Source: an uncultured Altererythrobacter sp. (GTDB lineage Bacteria; Pseudomonadota; Alphaproteobacteria; Sphingomonadales; Sphingomonadaceae). Taken from it: a stretch of DNA of 7,214 nucleotides. Positions 1 to 5,762 of the stretch are shown here, piece by piece. The stretch spans positions 1-7,214 of the forward strand of contig CAMPIA010000059.1 of assembly GCA_946886175.1 (NCBI GenBank). The letters are read 5' to 3'. A program made the position numbers and the translations under genes. The notes beneath the pieces were generated by a model. It saw only the letters and a list, made by a program, of their open reading frames with translations. It did no database searches and was not told the DNA's origin. Numbering within the stretch: position 1 is the stretch's first letter; each line of letters begins with the position of its first letter.

Positions 1-358
1 GATCGCGGAAGAACATCGTCGCCTGCTCGCCCGGTTCGCCGGCGAAGCGCACCGTGGGCTCTAGCGCGAACTCGACGCCCGCCTCGCGCAGCCGCGCAGC
101 CAGCGCGCGCCAGTCGTCCATCGCCAGTACCACGCCGAAATGCGGGACGGGGACACCCTGCCCGTCGACCTTGGTGTTGGCCCGGTCGCCCGCCTGACCG
201 GGCGCGAGGTGGGCGACGATCTGGTGCCCGAAGAAATCGAAGTCGACCCAGTCGGCGCTGCTGCGCCCCTCGGCGCACCCCATCGTCCCACCGTAGAACG
301 CGCGCGCGGCGGCCAGATCGTGGACCGGGAAGGCGAGGTGGAAGGGGCGCAGGCTCAT
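1..358 (-). CDS. VOC family (glyoxalase/bleomycin-resistance fold) protein, C-terminus cut by window edge
   Basis: The first 119 residues are present, read leftward from the ATG at 356-358; the C-terminus lies beyond base 1. The protein opens [24 protein letters not shown], a typical first beta strand and helix of a vicinal oxygen chelate module. His7 is the expected first metal ligand. [10 protein letters not shown] (residues 42-51) and [12 protein letters not shown] (72-83, His73) follow as the end of module one and the start of module two. The final glutamate ligand that usually sits in a P-x-G-x-x-x-E segment would be outside the window. VOC proteins include glyoxalases, ring-cleavage dioxygenases and resistance proteins; the sequence resembles small single-domain dioxygenase-like members, but the substrate cannot be told. 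The gene is divergent from the glutathione S-transferase gene, so a shared role in detoxification is possible but only inferred. I see no strong ribosome binding site; a GAGG lies rather far upstream. The family call is confident, the function open. Confidence 0.88.
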   Translation of the reverse strand, partial: MSLRPFHLAFPVHDLAAARAFYGGTMGCAEGRSSADWVDFDFFGHQIVAHLAPGQAGDRANTKVDGQGVPVPHFGVVLAMDDWRALAARLREAGVEFALEPTVRFAGEPGEQATMFFRD

Positions 359-457
359 GCCCGTGTCGTAACCCCTCGCGCAGGCGGAGCAAGCCCGTTC
401 CCCTCGACTTGCTCTCTCCGACCTCCTAGGTCCGCCGGGCAAGCAAGGTGGGCGCGC
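359..457. promoter_or_regulatory. Divergent intergenic region with an inverted repeat (387-414)
   Basis: This 99-nt gap separates two divergent genes and must hold at least part of both promoters. It contains an inverted repeat with 7-nt arms, GAGCAAG at 387-393 and CTTGCTC at 408-414, around a 14-nt centre. It could be an operator or a chance repeat; there is no T-tract to suggest a terminator. I could not pick out convincing -35/-10 boxes. A weak AAGG at 445-448, 9 nt before the ATG at 458, is the only Shine-Dalgarno-like sequence for the rightward gene. Confidence 0.35.
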
Positions 458-1123
458 ATGAAGCTGATTATCGGCAACAAGAACTATTCGAGCTGGTCGC
501 TGCGCGCCTGGCTCGCGGTTAAGCAGTCGGGCCTCTCGTTCGAGGAGCTGACGGTCAACATTGGGGGCGACGACTGGGCCGCGGTCAAGCGCGAATCGGG
601 CGAGATCATGCCTTCCGGCAAAGTCCCCGTGCTGTGGGACGGCGAGACGGTGATCTGGGACAGCCTCGCGATCCTCGGCTACCTCGCCGACAAGATCGGG
701 CGCGACCGGTTCTGGCCCAAGGACGACACCGCACGCGGCCTGGCGCTGTCGATGGTCGCCGAAATGCACAGCTCGTACCTCGCGATGCGCGCCGAATGCC
801 CGATGAACGTGCGCAAACGCTTCGACGGGGTGAAGCTGAGCGACGCCGCGCGCGAGGATATCGTGCGCGTGCTCCAGCTCTGGGCCGAGGCGCGGGCTCG
901 CTTCGGCAAGGGCGGGCCGTTCCTGTTCGGCACGTTCGGCGCGGCCGACGTGTTCTACGCACCGGTGGTCAGCCGCTTCATAACTTACGGCATCGGCGTA
1001 CCGGGCTTCGCGCGCGCCTATATGGAGGCGATGTGGGAACACGAATGGATGCAGGCCTGGATCGCGGGCGCGGAAGACGAACAATGGGTCATCGAACAAT
1101 ACGAAAGCGCGCCGCGCACGTAA
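458..1123 (+). CDS. Glutathione S-transferase family protein
   Basis: A complete 221-residue soluble protein of usual length for a bacterial GST. The N-terminal thioredoxin-like domain (about residues 1-80) starts [18 protein letters not shown]; Ser11/Ser12 sit where the catalytic Ser or Tyr of the glutathione site is expected. GKVPVLWDG (54-62) contains the conserved cis-proline (Pro57), and DSLAI (68-72) matches the glutathione-contacting acid/Ser segment at the end of the domain. The all-helical C-terminal domain (about 90-215) carries [11 protein letters not shown], the helix-capping motif of the GST fold core. It probably conjugates or reduces small electrophiles with glutathione in the cytoplasm; the substrate is not readable. 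The ATG at 458 is the natural start, since family similarity begins there, although the ribosome site is weak. Its last 40 nt overlap the start of the downstream nuclease gene, which suggests co-transcription. Confidence 0.92.
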   Translation: MKLIIGNKNYSSWSLRAWLAVKQSGLSFEELTVNIGGDDWAAVKRESGEIMPSGKVPVLWDGETVIWDSLAILGYLADKIGRDRFWPKDDTARGLALSMVAEMHSSYLAMRAECPMNVRKRFDGVKLSDAAREDIVRVLQLWAEARARFGKGGPFLFGTFGAADVFYAPVVSRFITYGIGVPGFARAYMEAMWEHEWMQAWIAGAEDEQWVIEQYESAPRT

Positions 1124-1992
1124 TCGCGCGGGTGCTCACGGGCACCGCGCTGCTGCTGGCGGCATCGCTGCCTACGGCCGCCGGCGCCTGGGGCTATTTC
1201 GGCCATCGCACCACGGCGGACATCGCCTGGGCCAACGTCGAGCCCTCATCGCGCGCCCCGATTCGCCGGCTGATCGCCCATTCCGGCGAGCTCGGCACGC
1301 CCGACTGCCCGATCGCCGACCTCGCCGACGCCGCGACCTGGCCCGATTGCCTGCGCGGAACCTACTGGCGCTGGGCTTACACCTTCCCCTGGCACTACCA
1401 GACCGAGCCGGTGCGCGAAGACTATGATGCGCGCAAGAACTGCTCGGGCGGGGCCTGCGTCTCGGCGCAGATCGAGCGCAATTTTCGCGTGTTGTCGGAC
1501 GAGAGCCTGCCCGCGAACGTGCGGCTGGAGGCGCTGGCGTTCATGATCCACTTCACCGGCGACATCCACATGCCGCTCCACTCGGGCGACGACGACGATC
1601 GCGGAGGCAACGACGTGGTCACCGCCTACGGCATCGTGCCCGGGCGCAACCTCCATTCGATCTGGGACACCGCGCTCGCCGAACGCGCGATCACCGCCGC
1701 CGATCCGCCGCTGGTGCGCCGCTATTCCGCCGCCGAGCGCGCCGAACTGGCGGGTGGCGGGCCGGCGGACTGGGGACGCGAGAGCTGGCGGCTCGCGCGC
1801 GATTTCGTCTATCCGGGCGCCTTCGACCGCTCGCCTCTGGGCGAAGAGCTGCCCGACCACGCCGCGCTGACGCAGGACGACATCGTCGCCGCCGTGCCGG
1901 TGGTCGAGCGCCGCGTGACGCAGGCGGGCCTCCGGATGGCGGACTTGCTCGACGCGGCTTTCGCGCCGGGCAAGATGGACGCGCTGCCCTAA
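1084..1992 (+). CDS. Exported S1/P1-type zinc nuclease
   Basis: A 302-residue protein with an N-terminal signal peptide: basic start (MGHRTIRKR), hydrophobic core (about 17-30), and a likely cleavage after Ala35 (TAAGA) that leaves Trp36 as the mature N-terminus. In P1 nuclease Trp1 itself binds zinc, so the placement is telling. The nine zinc-ligand positions known for P1 are all visible: Trp36, His41 (WGYFGH), Asp88 (TWPD), His104 (FPWHY), His156 and Asp160 (HFTGD), His166 (PLH), His191 and Asp195 (HSIWD). Mature length (267) is close to P1 (about 270). Such enzymes cleave single-stranded DNA or RNA, and often 3' nucleotides, outside the cytoplasm, probably for nutrient scavenging. Cys75, Cys89, Cys120 and Cys125 may form disulphides. 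The ATG at 1084 is preferred over a GTG at 1132 because GGAAG at 1072-1076 sits 7 nt upstream; this start lies within the GST gene. The stop overlaps that of the convergent cupin gene. Confidence 0.93.
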   Translation: MGHRTIRKRAAHVIARVLTGTALLLAASLPTAAGAWGYFGHRTTADIAWANVEPSSRAPIRRLIAHSGELGTPDCPIADLADAATWPDCLRGTYWRWAYTFPWHYQTEPVREDYDARKNCSGGACVSAQIERNFRVLSDESLPANVRLEALAFMIHFTGDIHMPLHSGDDDDRGGNDVVTAYGIVPGRNLHSIWDTALAERAITAADPPLVRRYSAAERAELAGGGPADWGRESWRLARDFVYPGAFDRSPLGEELPDHAALTQDDIVAAVPVVERRVTQAGLRMADLLDAAFAPGKMDALP

Positions 1993-2480
1993 GGTAACCG
2001 CTTGGCCGGATAGGGCGTGCCGTCCTTGCGCGCGTAGCCGTCGGGGCCGAACTTCATGTCGATATCGGGGTATTCGCCGAAATCCGTGTCGTCGTTCCCC
2101 GCGCTGATGGCCACGAAGCTGCAGTCGGCCTCGCTGCGGTTGCACAAGTGATGCCCGATGCGCACGCCCTTGGGCCAGGCCGCGACGTCGCCTGCGCGCA
2201 ACACGGTCTCGCCGCCGCCTGCCCCGGACCCCGATCCGGGGTCCTCGACCAGCACCGCCTCGCCCGAAAGCATGACCAGAAGTTCGTCCTCCTCGCCGTG
2301 CCAGTGGCGCTGCGACGACCACGCGCCGGGTTTGAGCACGACGTGGCTCGCGCCCATTTCGGTCAGACCTGCGACGGGCGCGAGGCGGCGATACCAGCGG
2401 CCTTCGACTTCGCGGTCGTAGGGGTCGGGATAGCCGGTCGCGTTGGTCTGCGCGATGGCGTCGAGGTCGAGCTTGGGCAT
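1989..2480 (-). CDS. Single-domain cupin protein
   Basis: A 163-residue cytoplasmic protein with one cupin beta-barrel. Motif 1 is seen as HWHGEEDE (His59, His61, and Glu64 or Glu66) followed by GEAVL; motif 2 is GDVAAWPKG plus HHLCN (Gly97, Pro103, Gly105, His110, Asn114). These supply the His/His/Glu/His set that binds a metal ion in the fold. The C-terminal part has DIDMKFGPDGYARKDGTPY, a tail I associate with small sugar- or nucleotide-related cupins, so function stays unknown. Between the two motifs lies DPGSGSGAGGGE (residues 80-91), unusually long and Gly/Ser-rich, coded partly by a perfect palindrome (separate entry). The start at 2480 is supported by GGAG (2487-2490 on the opposite strand), 6 nt upstream. 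The gene is divergent from dapE and convergent with the nuclease gene, whose stop shares bases with this one. Confidence 0.9.
   Translation of the reverse strand: MPKLDLDAIAQTNATGYPDPYDREVEGRWYRRLAPVAGLTEMGASHVVLKPGAWSSQRHWHGEEDELLVMLSGEAVLVEDPGSGSGAGGGETVLRAGDVAAWPKGVRIGHHLCNRSEADCSFVAISAGNDDTDFGEYPDIDMKFGPDGYARKDGTPYPAKRLP
2226..2244. repeat. Perfect palindromic element inside the cupin gene
   Basis: GGACCCCG at 2226-2233 and CGGGGTCC at 2237-2244 are exact reverse complements around ATC, giving an 8-bp stem with a 3-nt loop. It falls within the cupin reading frame and encodes residues 79-85 (EDPGSGS) without breaking it. Short palindromes of the form 'GGACCCCG...CGGGGTCC' are, from memory, frequent dispersed repeats in alphaproteobacteria; that this copy belongs to such a family is inference. 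The location between two beta strands of the barrel fits a tolerated loop insertion. Confidence 0.6.
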
Positions 2481-2532
2481 TGATGGCTCCGGCGTCTGGA
2501 AAGCTGCGTCGCACTCGTTTACGCCGCCTGCG
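2481..2532. promoter_or_regulatory. Short divergent region between the cupin gene and dapE
   Basis: Only 52 nt separate the two start codons, so both promoters must fit here or reach into the coding regions. The leftward gene has a clear GGAG ribosome site (complement of 2487-2490). The rightward gene dapE has no purine-rich Shine-Dalgarno sequence in the 20 nt before its ATG; a short or absent leader is possible. No convincing -10/-35 pair was recognised. Confidence 0.4.
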
Positions 2533-3666
2533 ATGACCGACGCCAGCCTGCTTGCCGAAAAACTGATCGCCGCCCCCAGCGTCACGCCCGCCACGGGGCT
2601 GGTGTTCGACGTGCTCGAAGGCATGCTCGCGCCATTGGGGTTCGAGGTCCAGCGCTTCAGCCGCGGCGACGCGCCCGACGGGCCGGTCGAGAACCTGTTC
2701 GCCTGTCGGCAAGGACCCGAAGGCTCGAAGCATTTCGCCTTCGCCGGACATGTCGACGTCGTTCCGCCGGGCGAGGGCTGGACCAGCGCCCCCTTCGCGC
2801 CCGAACGGCGTGCGAGCGCGGGCGGCGAGCTGCTCTACGGTCGCGGCGCGGTCGACATGAAGGGTGCGATCGCGGCGATGGTCGCGGCCGTGGCCGAGGT
2901 TCCGCGCGAGGCGGGGACGCTGAGTTTCATCGTCACCGGCGACGAGGAGGGCCCCGCGGTCCACGGCACCCGCGCGCTGATCCAATGGATGCGCGAGCGT
3001 GAGATCGCGCCCGACCTGTGCCTCGTCGGCGAGCCGACCAGCGTGAACCGGCTCGGCGACATGATGAAGGTCGGCCGCCGCGGCTCGGTCAATATCTGGC
3101 TCGAGGTCGAAGGGACGCAGGGCCACGTCGCCTATCCGCACAACGCCGACAACCCGGTGCCCAAGCTCGTCGCGATGCTCGCCGAGCTCGATGCGCTCGT
3201 GCTCGACGAGGGGACCGAGTGGTTCCAGCCCTCGAACCTCGAAATCACCGAGCTCGAGGTCGGCAACCCGGCGCACAACGTGATCCCGGCCAAGGCCAAG
3301 GCGCGCATCTCGATCCGCTTCAACGACCGGCACTCGGGCGCTTCGCTCGAGGCGCAAGTGGCGGAGATCGCCGAGCGCCACGGCGGCCGCGCGCTCGCGG
3401 TGATCTCGGGCGAGCCGTTCCTGACTCCGCCGGGCGAATTCTCGGGGTTGATCGCCGCCGCGGTCGAGGCCGAGACCGGGCTCGTGCCCGAGGCCTCGAC
3501 CACCGGCGGCACCTCGGACGCGCGGTTCCTCAAGGATCTGTGCCCGGTGATCGAATTCGGGCTGTGCAACGCAACCATGCACAAGCGCGACGAGGCGGTG
3601 GCCTTGGCCGACCTCGATACGCTAAGCCGCATCTATGCGCGCATCGCCACGGCGGCGCTTAGTTGA
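2533..3666 (+). CDS. dapE: Succinyl-diaminopimelate desuccinylase
   Basis: A complete 377-residue M20-family di-zinc hydrolase, close to the E. coli enzyme (375). It removes succinate from N-succinyl-LL-2,6-diaminopimelate, giving LL-DAP for lysine and peptidoglycan synthesis in the cytoplasm. Metal and catalytic residues are all visible: His73 and Asp75 in FAGHVDVVPPG, Asp108 in GRGAVDMKG, Glu138 (general base) and Glu139 in TGDEEG, Glu167 in VGEP, and His350 in NATMHKRDE. The dimerisation or lid domain spans roughly residues 175-290, including GRRGSVNIWLEVEGTQGHVAYPH. The start at 2533 fits the family N-terminus (MTDASLLAEKLIAAPSVTP); in-frame upstream ATGs at 2443 and 2455 lie inside the cupin gene and are unlikely. 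No Shine-Dalgarno is seen. A second gene of the same pathway, dapB, lies about 2 kb downstream on the other strand. A pair of hairpin repeats follows the stop. Confidence 0.97.
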   Translation: MTDASLLAEKLIAAPSVTPATGLVFDVLEGMLAPLGFEVQRFSRGDAPDGPVENLFACRQGPEGSKHFAFAGHVDVVPPGEGWTSAPFAPERRASAGGELLYGRGAVDMKGAIAAMVAAVAEVPREAGTLSFIVTGDEEGPAVHGTRALIQWMREREIAPDLCLVGEPTSVNRLGDMMKVGRRGSVNIWLEVEGTQGHVAYPHNADNPVPKLVAMLAELDALVLDEGTEWFQPSNLEITELEVGNPAHNVIPAKAKARISIRFNDRHSGASLEAQVAEIAERHGGRALAVISGEPFLTPPGEFSGLIAAAVEAETGLVPEASTTGGTSDARFLKDLCPVIEFGLCNATMHKRDEAVALADLDTLSRIYARIATAALS

Positions 3667-3670
3667 ATAT

Positions 3671-3723
3671 TCCTCCCCGAGCTTGCTCGGGGAGGGGGAC
3701 CATGCGTAGCATGGTGGAGGGGT
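3671..3723 (+). repeat. Two-hairpin repeat element, copy A
   Basis: A 53-bp element starting 4 nt after the dapE stop. Hairpin 1: CCTCCCCGA (3672-3680), loop GCTTGC, TCGGGGAGG (3687-3695), a perfect 9-bp stem. Hairpin 2: ACCATGC (3699-3705), loop GTA, GCATGGT (3709-3715), a perfect 7-bp stem. It ends in GGAGGGGT. The same design recurs inverted at 3744-3797. It may act as a transcription attenuator or mRNA 3'-end protector for dapE; there is no T-run of a classical terminator. Confidence 0.85.
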
Positions 3724-3743
3724 CTTCTTCGCGCTAGGAGCAT

Positions 3744-3797
3744 ACCCCTCCACCACACTTTGTGTGGTCCCCCTCCCCAAGGCAAGCTTGGGGAGGA
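3744..3797 (-). repeat. Two-hairpin repeat element, copy B (inverted)
   Basis: Read on the minus strand, this 54-bp element matches copy A nearly base for base outside the hairpin tips. On the plus strand: ACCACAC (3752-3758), loop TTT, GTGTGGT (3762-3768); then CCTCCCCAA (3772-3780), loop GGCAAGC, TTGGGGAGG (3788-3796). Stem differences from copy A are compensated on both sides (GA/TC becomes AA/TT; ATGC/GCAT becomes ACAC/GTGT), so pairing is kept while sequence changes. The two copies are separated by 20 nt and together make a 127-bp inverted repeat that fills most of the dapE-symporter gap. The element ends 20 nt before the symporter ATG. Confidence 0.85.
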
Positions 3798-3804
3798 TAA
3801 ATTT

Positions 3805-3810
3805 GGGAGG
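3805..3810 (+). promoter_or_regulatory. Ribosome binding site of the symporter gene
   Basis: GGGAGG lies 7 nt before the ATG at 3818 and fixes that start against an in-frame GTG at 3764 inside repeat copy B. The run GGGAGGGG (3805-3812) is perfectly complementary to CCCCTCCC at 3770-3777 in copy B, so the site could be masked in a folded transcript. Confidence 0.7.
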
Positions 3811-3817
3811 GGAGCGA

Positions 3818-5149
3818 ATGACCAGTCAGGACGCGGCGGAGATCGCCCGGGAAACGGCGCCCGCCGGGCACGGCAAGCTGCAATGGCGGATCCTGATCGG
3901 GTTCGTCGCGGGGCTCGCCGCCGGCCTGCTCGCCTATACCTTCGCGCGCGACGCCGCGTGGGTCGAATCGATCGTGACTTACGTCACCAACCCGATCGGG
4001 CAGATCTTCCTGCGGCTGCTGTTCATGCTGGTGATCCCGCTGCTGTTCAGCGCGCTGGTGGTCGGCATCGCCGAGATGGGCGAGATGAAGTCGCTCGGCA
4101 GGGTCGGGCTGCGCACGCTGTTCTACACCGTGATCGTCTCCTCGATCGCGGTCGCGATCTCGCTGACGCTGGTCAACGTGATCGAGCCGGGCGAGGGGAT
4201 CGATCCCGATGCCGCCGCCGAGCTGCTCGAGGAGGGCGCCGCGGGCGCCTCGAGCATCGTCGCGGCGAGCGCCGAGAGCGATGCCGGGGTCAACCAGGTC
4301 GTCGCGATCGTCCCGAACAACATCGTCGAGGCGATGTCCTCCAACGACATCCTCGCGGTGATGTTCTTCGCGCTGTTCTTCGGCATCGGCCTGCTGATCG
4401 TGCAGACCCGCCGCACCGGGGTGCTCAAGGATGCGATCGAGGGCGTGTTCGAGGTGGCGATGAAGCTGATCGGCTTCGTCATCCAGCTCGCGCCGATCGC
4501 GATCTTCTGCTTCATGTTCAACCTCACCGCGCAGTTCGGGTGGGACCTGCTGTTCAAGCTCGCCGCGTTCGTCGCGGTGGTGCTGGCGGCGCTGGCGATC
4601 CAGATGTTCGGCGTCTTCCCGATGATCCTCAAGTTCATCGCCAAGAAGAGCCCGATCGCCTTCTTCCGCGAGACGCGCGAGGCGAGCGTGATGGCGTTCT
4701 CCACCGCCAGCTCGAACGCCACGCTGCCGACCGCGCTGCGTGTCGCCGACACCGAGCTCGGGCTGCCGCGCCGCATCGCGCGCTTCGTGCTGACCATCGG
4801 CGCGACCGCCAACCAGAACGGCACCGCGATGTTCGAAGGCGTGACGGTGCTGTTCCTCGCGCAGTTCTTCGGCATCGAGCTGTCGCTGATGGATCAGGCG
4901 TTCGTGATGCTGATTTGCATCCTCGCGGGCATCGGAACCGCGGGCGTACCCGGCGGCTCGCTGCCGGTGATCGCGCTGATCCTGGCGGGCGTCGGGGTCG
5001 ATCCGGCGGGGATCGGGCTGATCCTCGGCGTCGACCGCTTCCTCGACATGTGCCGCACGACGCTGAACGTGGTGGGCGATCTGGTCGCGGCGACGACTAT
5101 CTCGGCGCTGTCGCCCGACTTGCCGGGGGAACCAGCACCTTCGTCCTGA
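3818..5149 (+). CDS. Dicarboxylate/amino acid:cation symporter (DAACS family)
   Basis: A 443-residue inner-membrane transporter of the GltPh/GltP/DctA family, usual length. Hydrophobic segments at about 25-43, 53-86, 100-122, 177-197 and 220-270 form the scaffold. The transport core follows: HP1 with FSTASSNATLPT (294-305, the SSxxT-type tip), TM7 with GATANQNGTAMFEG (NQNGT at 332-336), HP2 with GIGTAGVPGGS (371-381), and TM8 with VDRFLDMCRTTLNVVGD (Asp406, Asp410, Arg413, Asn417). Asp410 and Arg413 match the GltPh residues that hold the amino group and side-chain carboxylate, and LDMCRTTLNV looks more like glutamate/aspartate carriers than DctA; substrate is inferred. The NMDGT motif of the family reads NQNGT, so a sodium-site aspartate is replaced by Asn334. 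An Ala/Glu-rich loop (about 127-160) is probably periplasmic. The start is set by GGGAGG 7 nt upstream. The 3' end overlaps the convergent nth gene by 53 nt. Confidence 0.94.
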   Translation: MTSQDAAEIARETAPAGHGKLQWRILIGFVAGLAAGLLAYTFARDAAWVESIVTYVTNPIGQIFLRLLFMLVIPLLFSALVVGIAEMGEMKSLGRVGLRTLFYTVIVSSIAVAISLTLVNVIEPGEGIDPDAAAELLEEGAAGASSIVAASAESDAGVNQVVAIVPNNIVEAMSSNDILAVMFFALFFGIGLLIVQTRRTGVLKDAIEGVFEVAMKLIGFVIQLAPIAIFCFMFNLTAQFGWDLLFKLAAFVAVVLAALAIQMFGVFPMILKFIAKKSPIAFFRETREASVMAFSTASSNATLPTALRVADTELGLPRRIARFVLTIGATANQNGTAMFEGVTVLFLAQFFGIELSLMDQAFVMLICILAGIGTAGVPGGSLPVIALILAGVGVDPAGIGLILGVDRFLDMCRTTLNVVGDLVAATTISALSPDLPGEPAPSS

Positions 5150-5762
5150 AGGCGCACAGGTCCACCACCGGACAGCGCCAGCATTCGGGGGTGCGCGCCT
5201 TGCAGGTGTAGCGGCCGTGGAGGATCAGCCAGTGGTGCGCGTGGAGGCGGAACGGCTGGGGGACACGCTTTTCGAGCTTCGCCTCGACCGCCTCGGGCGT
5301 CTTGCCGCGGGCGAGGCCGGTGCGGTTGCCGACGCGGAAGATGTGCGTGTCGACCGCGAAAGTCTCGTGCCCGAACCAGCAGTTGAGCACGACGTTGGCG
5401 GTCTTGCGCCCGACGCCGGGGAGCCGGACGAGTTCCTCGCGCGTGGCGGGCACCTCGCCGCCGAATTCGTCGACCAGCATGTGCGACAGCGCGATCACGT
5501 TCTTCGCCTTGGAATTGAACAAGCCGATGGTCTTGATGTGCGCCTTGAGGCCATCCTCGCCCAGCGCGATCATCGCCTCGGGCGTCTCGACCTCGGCAAA
5601 CAGCCTCCGGGTCGCCTTGTTGACCCCGACGTCGGTCGCCTGCGCCGACAGCGCGACCGCGACCACGAGCTGGAAGGCGTTGCCGTATTCGAGCTCGGTC
5701 TCGGGCGCGGGGTTGTCTTCCGCGAGGCGGCGGAAGAACTCGAAAATCCGATCTTTGGTCAT
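5097..5762 (-). CDS. nth: Endonuclease III (base-excision repair DNA glycosylase/AP lyase)
   Basis: A complete 221-residue protein that removes oxidised pyrimidines and nicks abasic sites. The helix-hairpin-helix LPGVGRKTANVV (114-125) carries catalytic Lys120, and Asp138 lies in FAVDTHIFRV; both have the same numbers as in E. coli. The iron-sulphur loop is Cys187-x6-Cys194-x2-Cys197-x5-Cys203, again identical in spacing and position. LSAQATDVGVNKAT (38-51) is the usual N-terminal signature. The tail after Cys203 has 18 residues, about ten more than E. coli, and this extra part overlaps the end of the symporter gene on the other strand. The ATG at 5760-5762 overlaps the dapB stop (ATGA), so nth is very probably translated together with dapB from one mRNA. 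No separate ribosome site was needed to place the start. Confidence 0.97.
   Translation of the reverse strand: MTKDRIFEFFRRLAEDNPAPETELEYGNAFQLVVAVALSAQATDVGVNKATRRLFAEVETPEAMIALGEDGLKAHIKTIGLFNSKAKNVIALSHMLVDEFGGEVPATREELVRLPGVGRKTANVVLNCWFGHETFAVDTHIFRVGNRTGLARGKTPEAVEAKLEKRVPQPFRLHAHHWLILHGRYTCKARTPECWRCPVVDLCAFRTKVLVPPASRATAPR

Noticed and set aside
140..457. Plus-strand extension upstream of the GST gene
   Set aside because: It is antisense to the VOC gene, has no family similarity, and GST similarity starts cleanly at 458.
634..1083. Upstream extension of the nuclease frame within the GST gene
   Set aside because: The extension is Arg-rich and shadows the GST frame; the signal peptide and ribosome site place the start at 1084.
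1246..3582. A 778-codon open frame on the minus strand across the nuclease, cupin and dapE genes
   Set aside because: It is Arg/Gly/Ala-rich low-complexity sequence with no domain, in antisense or shifted frame to three genes with intact active-site motifs; long open antisense frames are expected at this GC content.
3671..3797. Possible CRISPR array or rho-independent terminator
   Set aside because: There are only two copies and they are inverted, not direct repeats with regular spacers; the hairpins lack the T-run of an intrinsic terminator.
3760..5211. A second plus-strand open frame covering the symporter gene
   Set aside because: It is a shifted-frame shadow rich in Arg and Gly without membrane segments, whereas the other frame gives a full symporter with all motifs.
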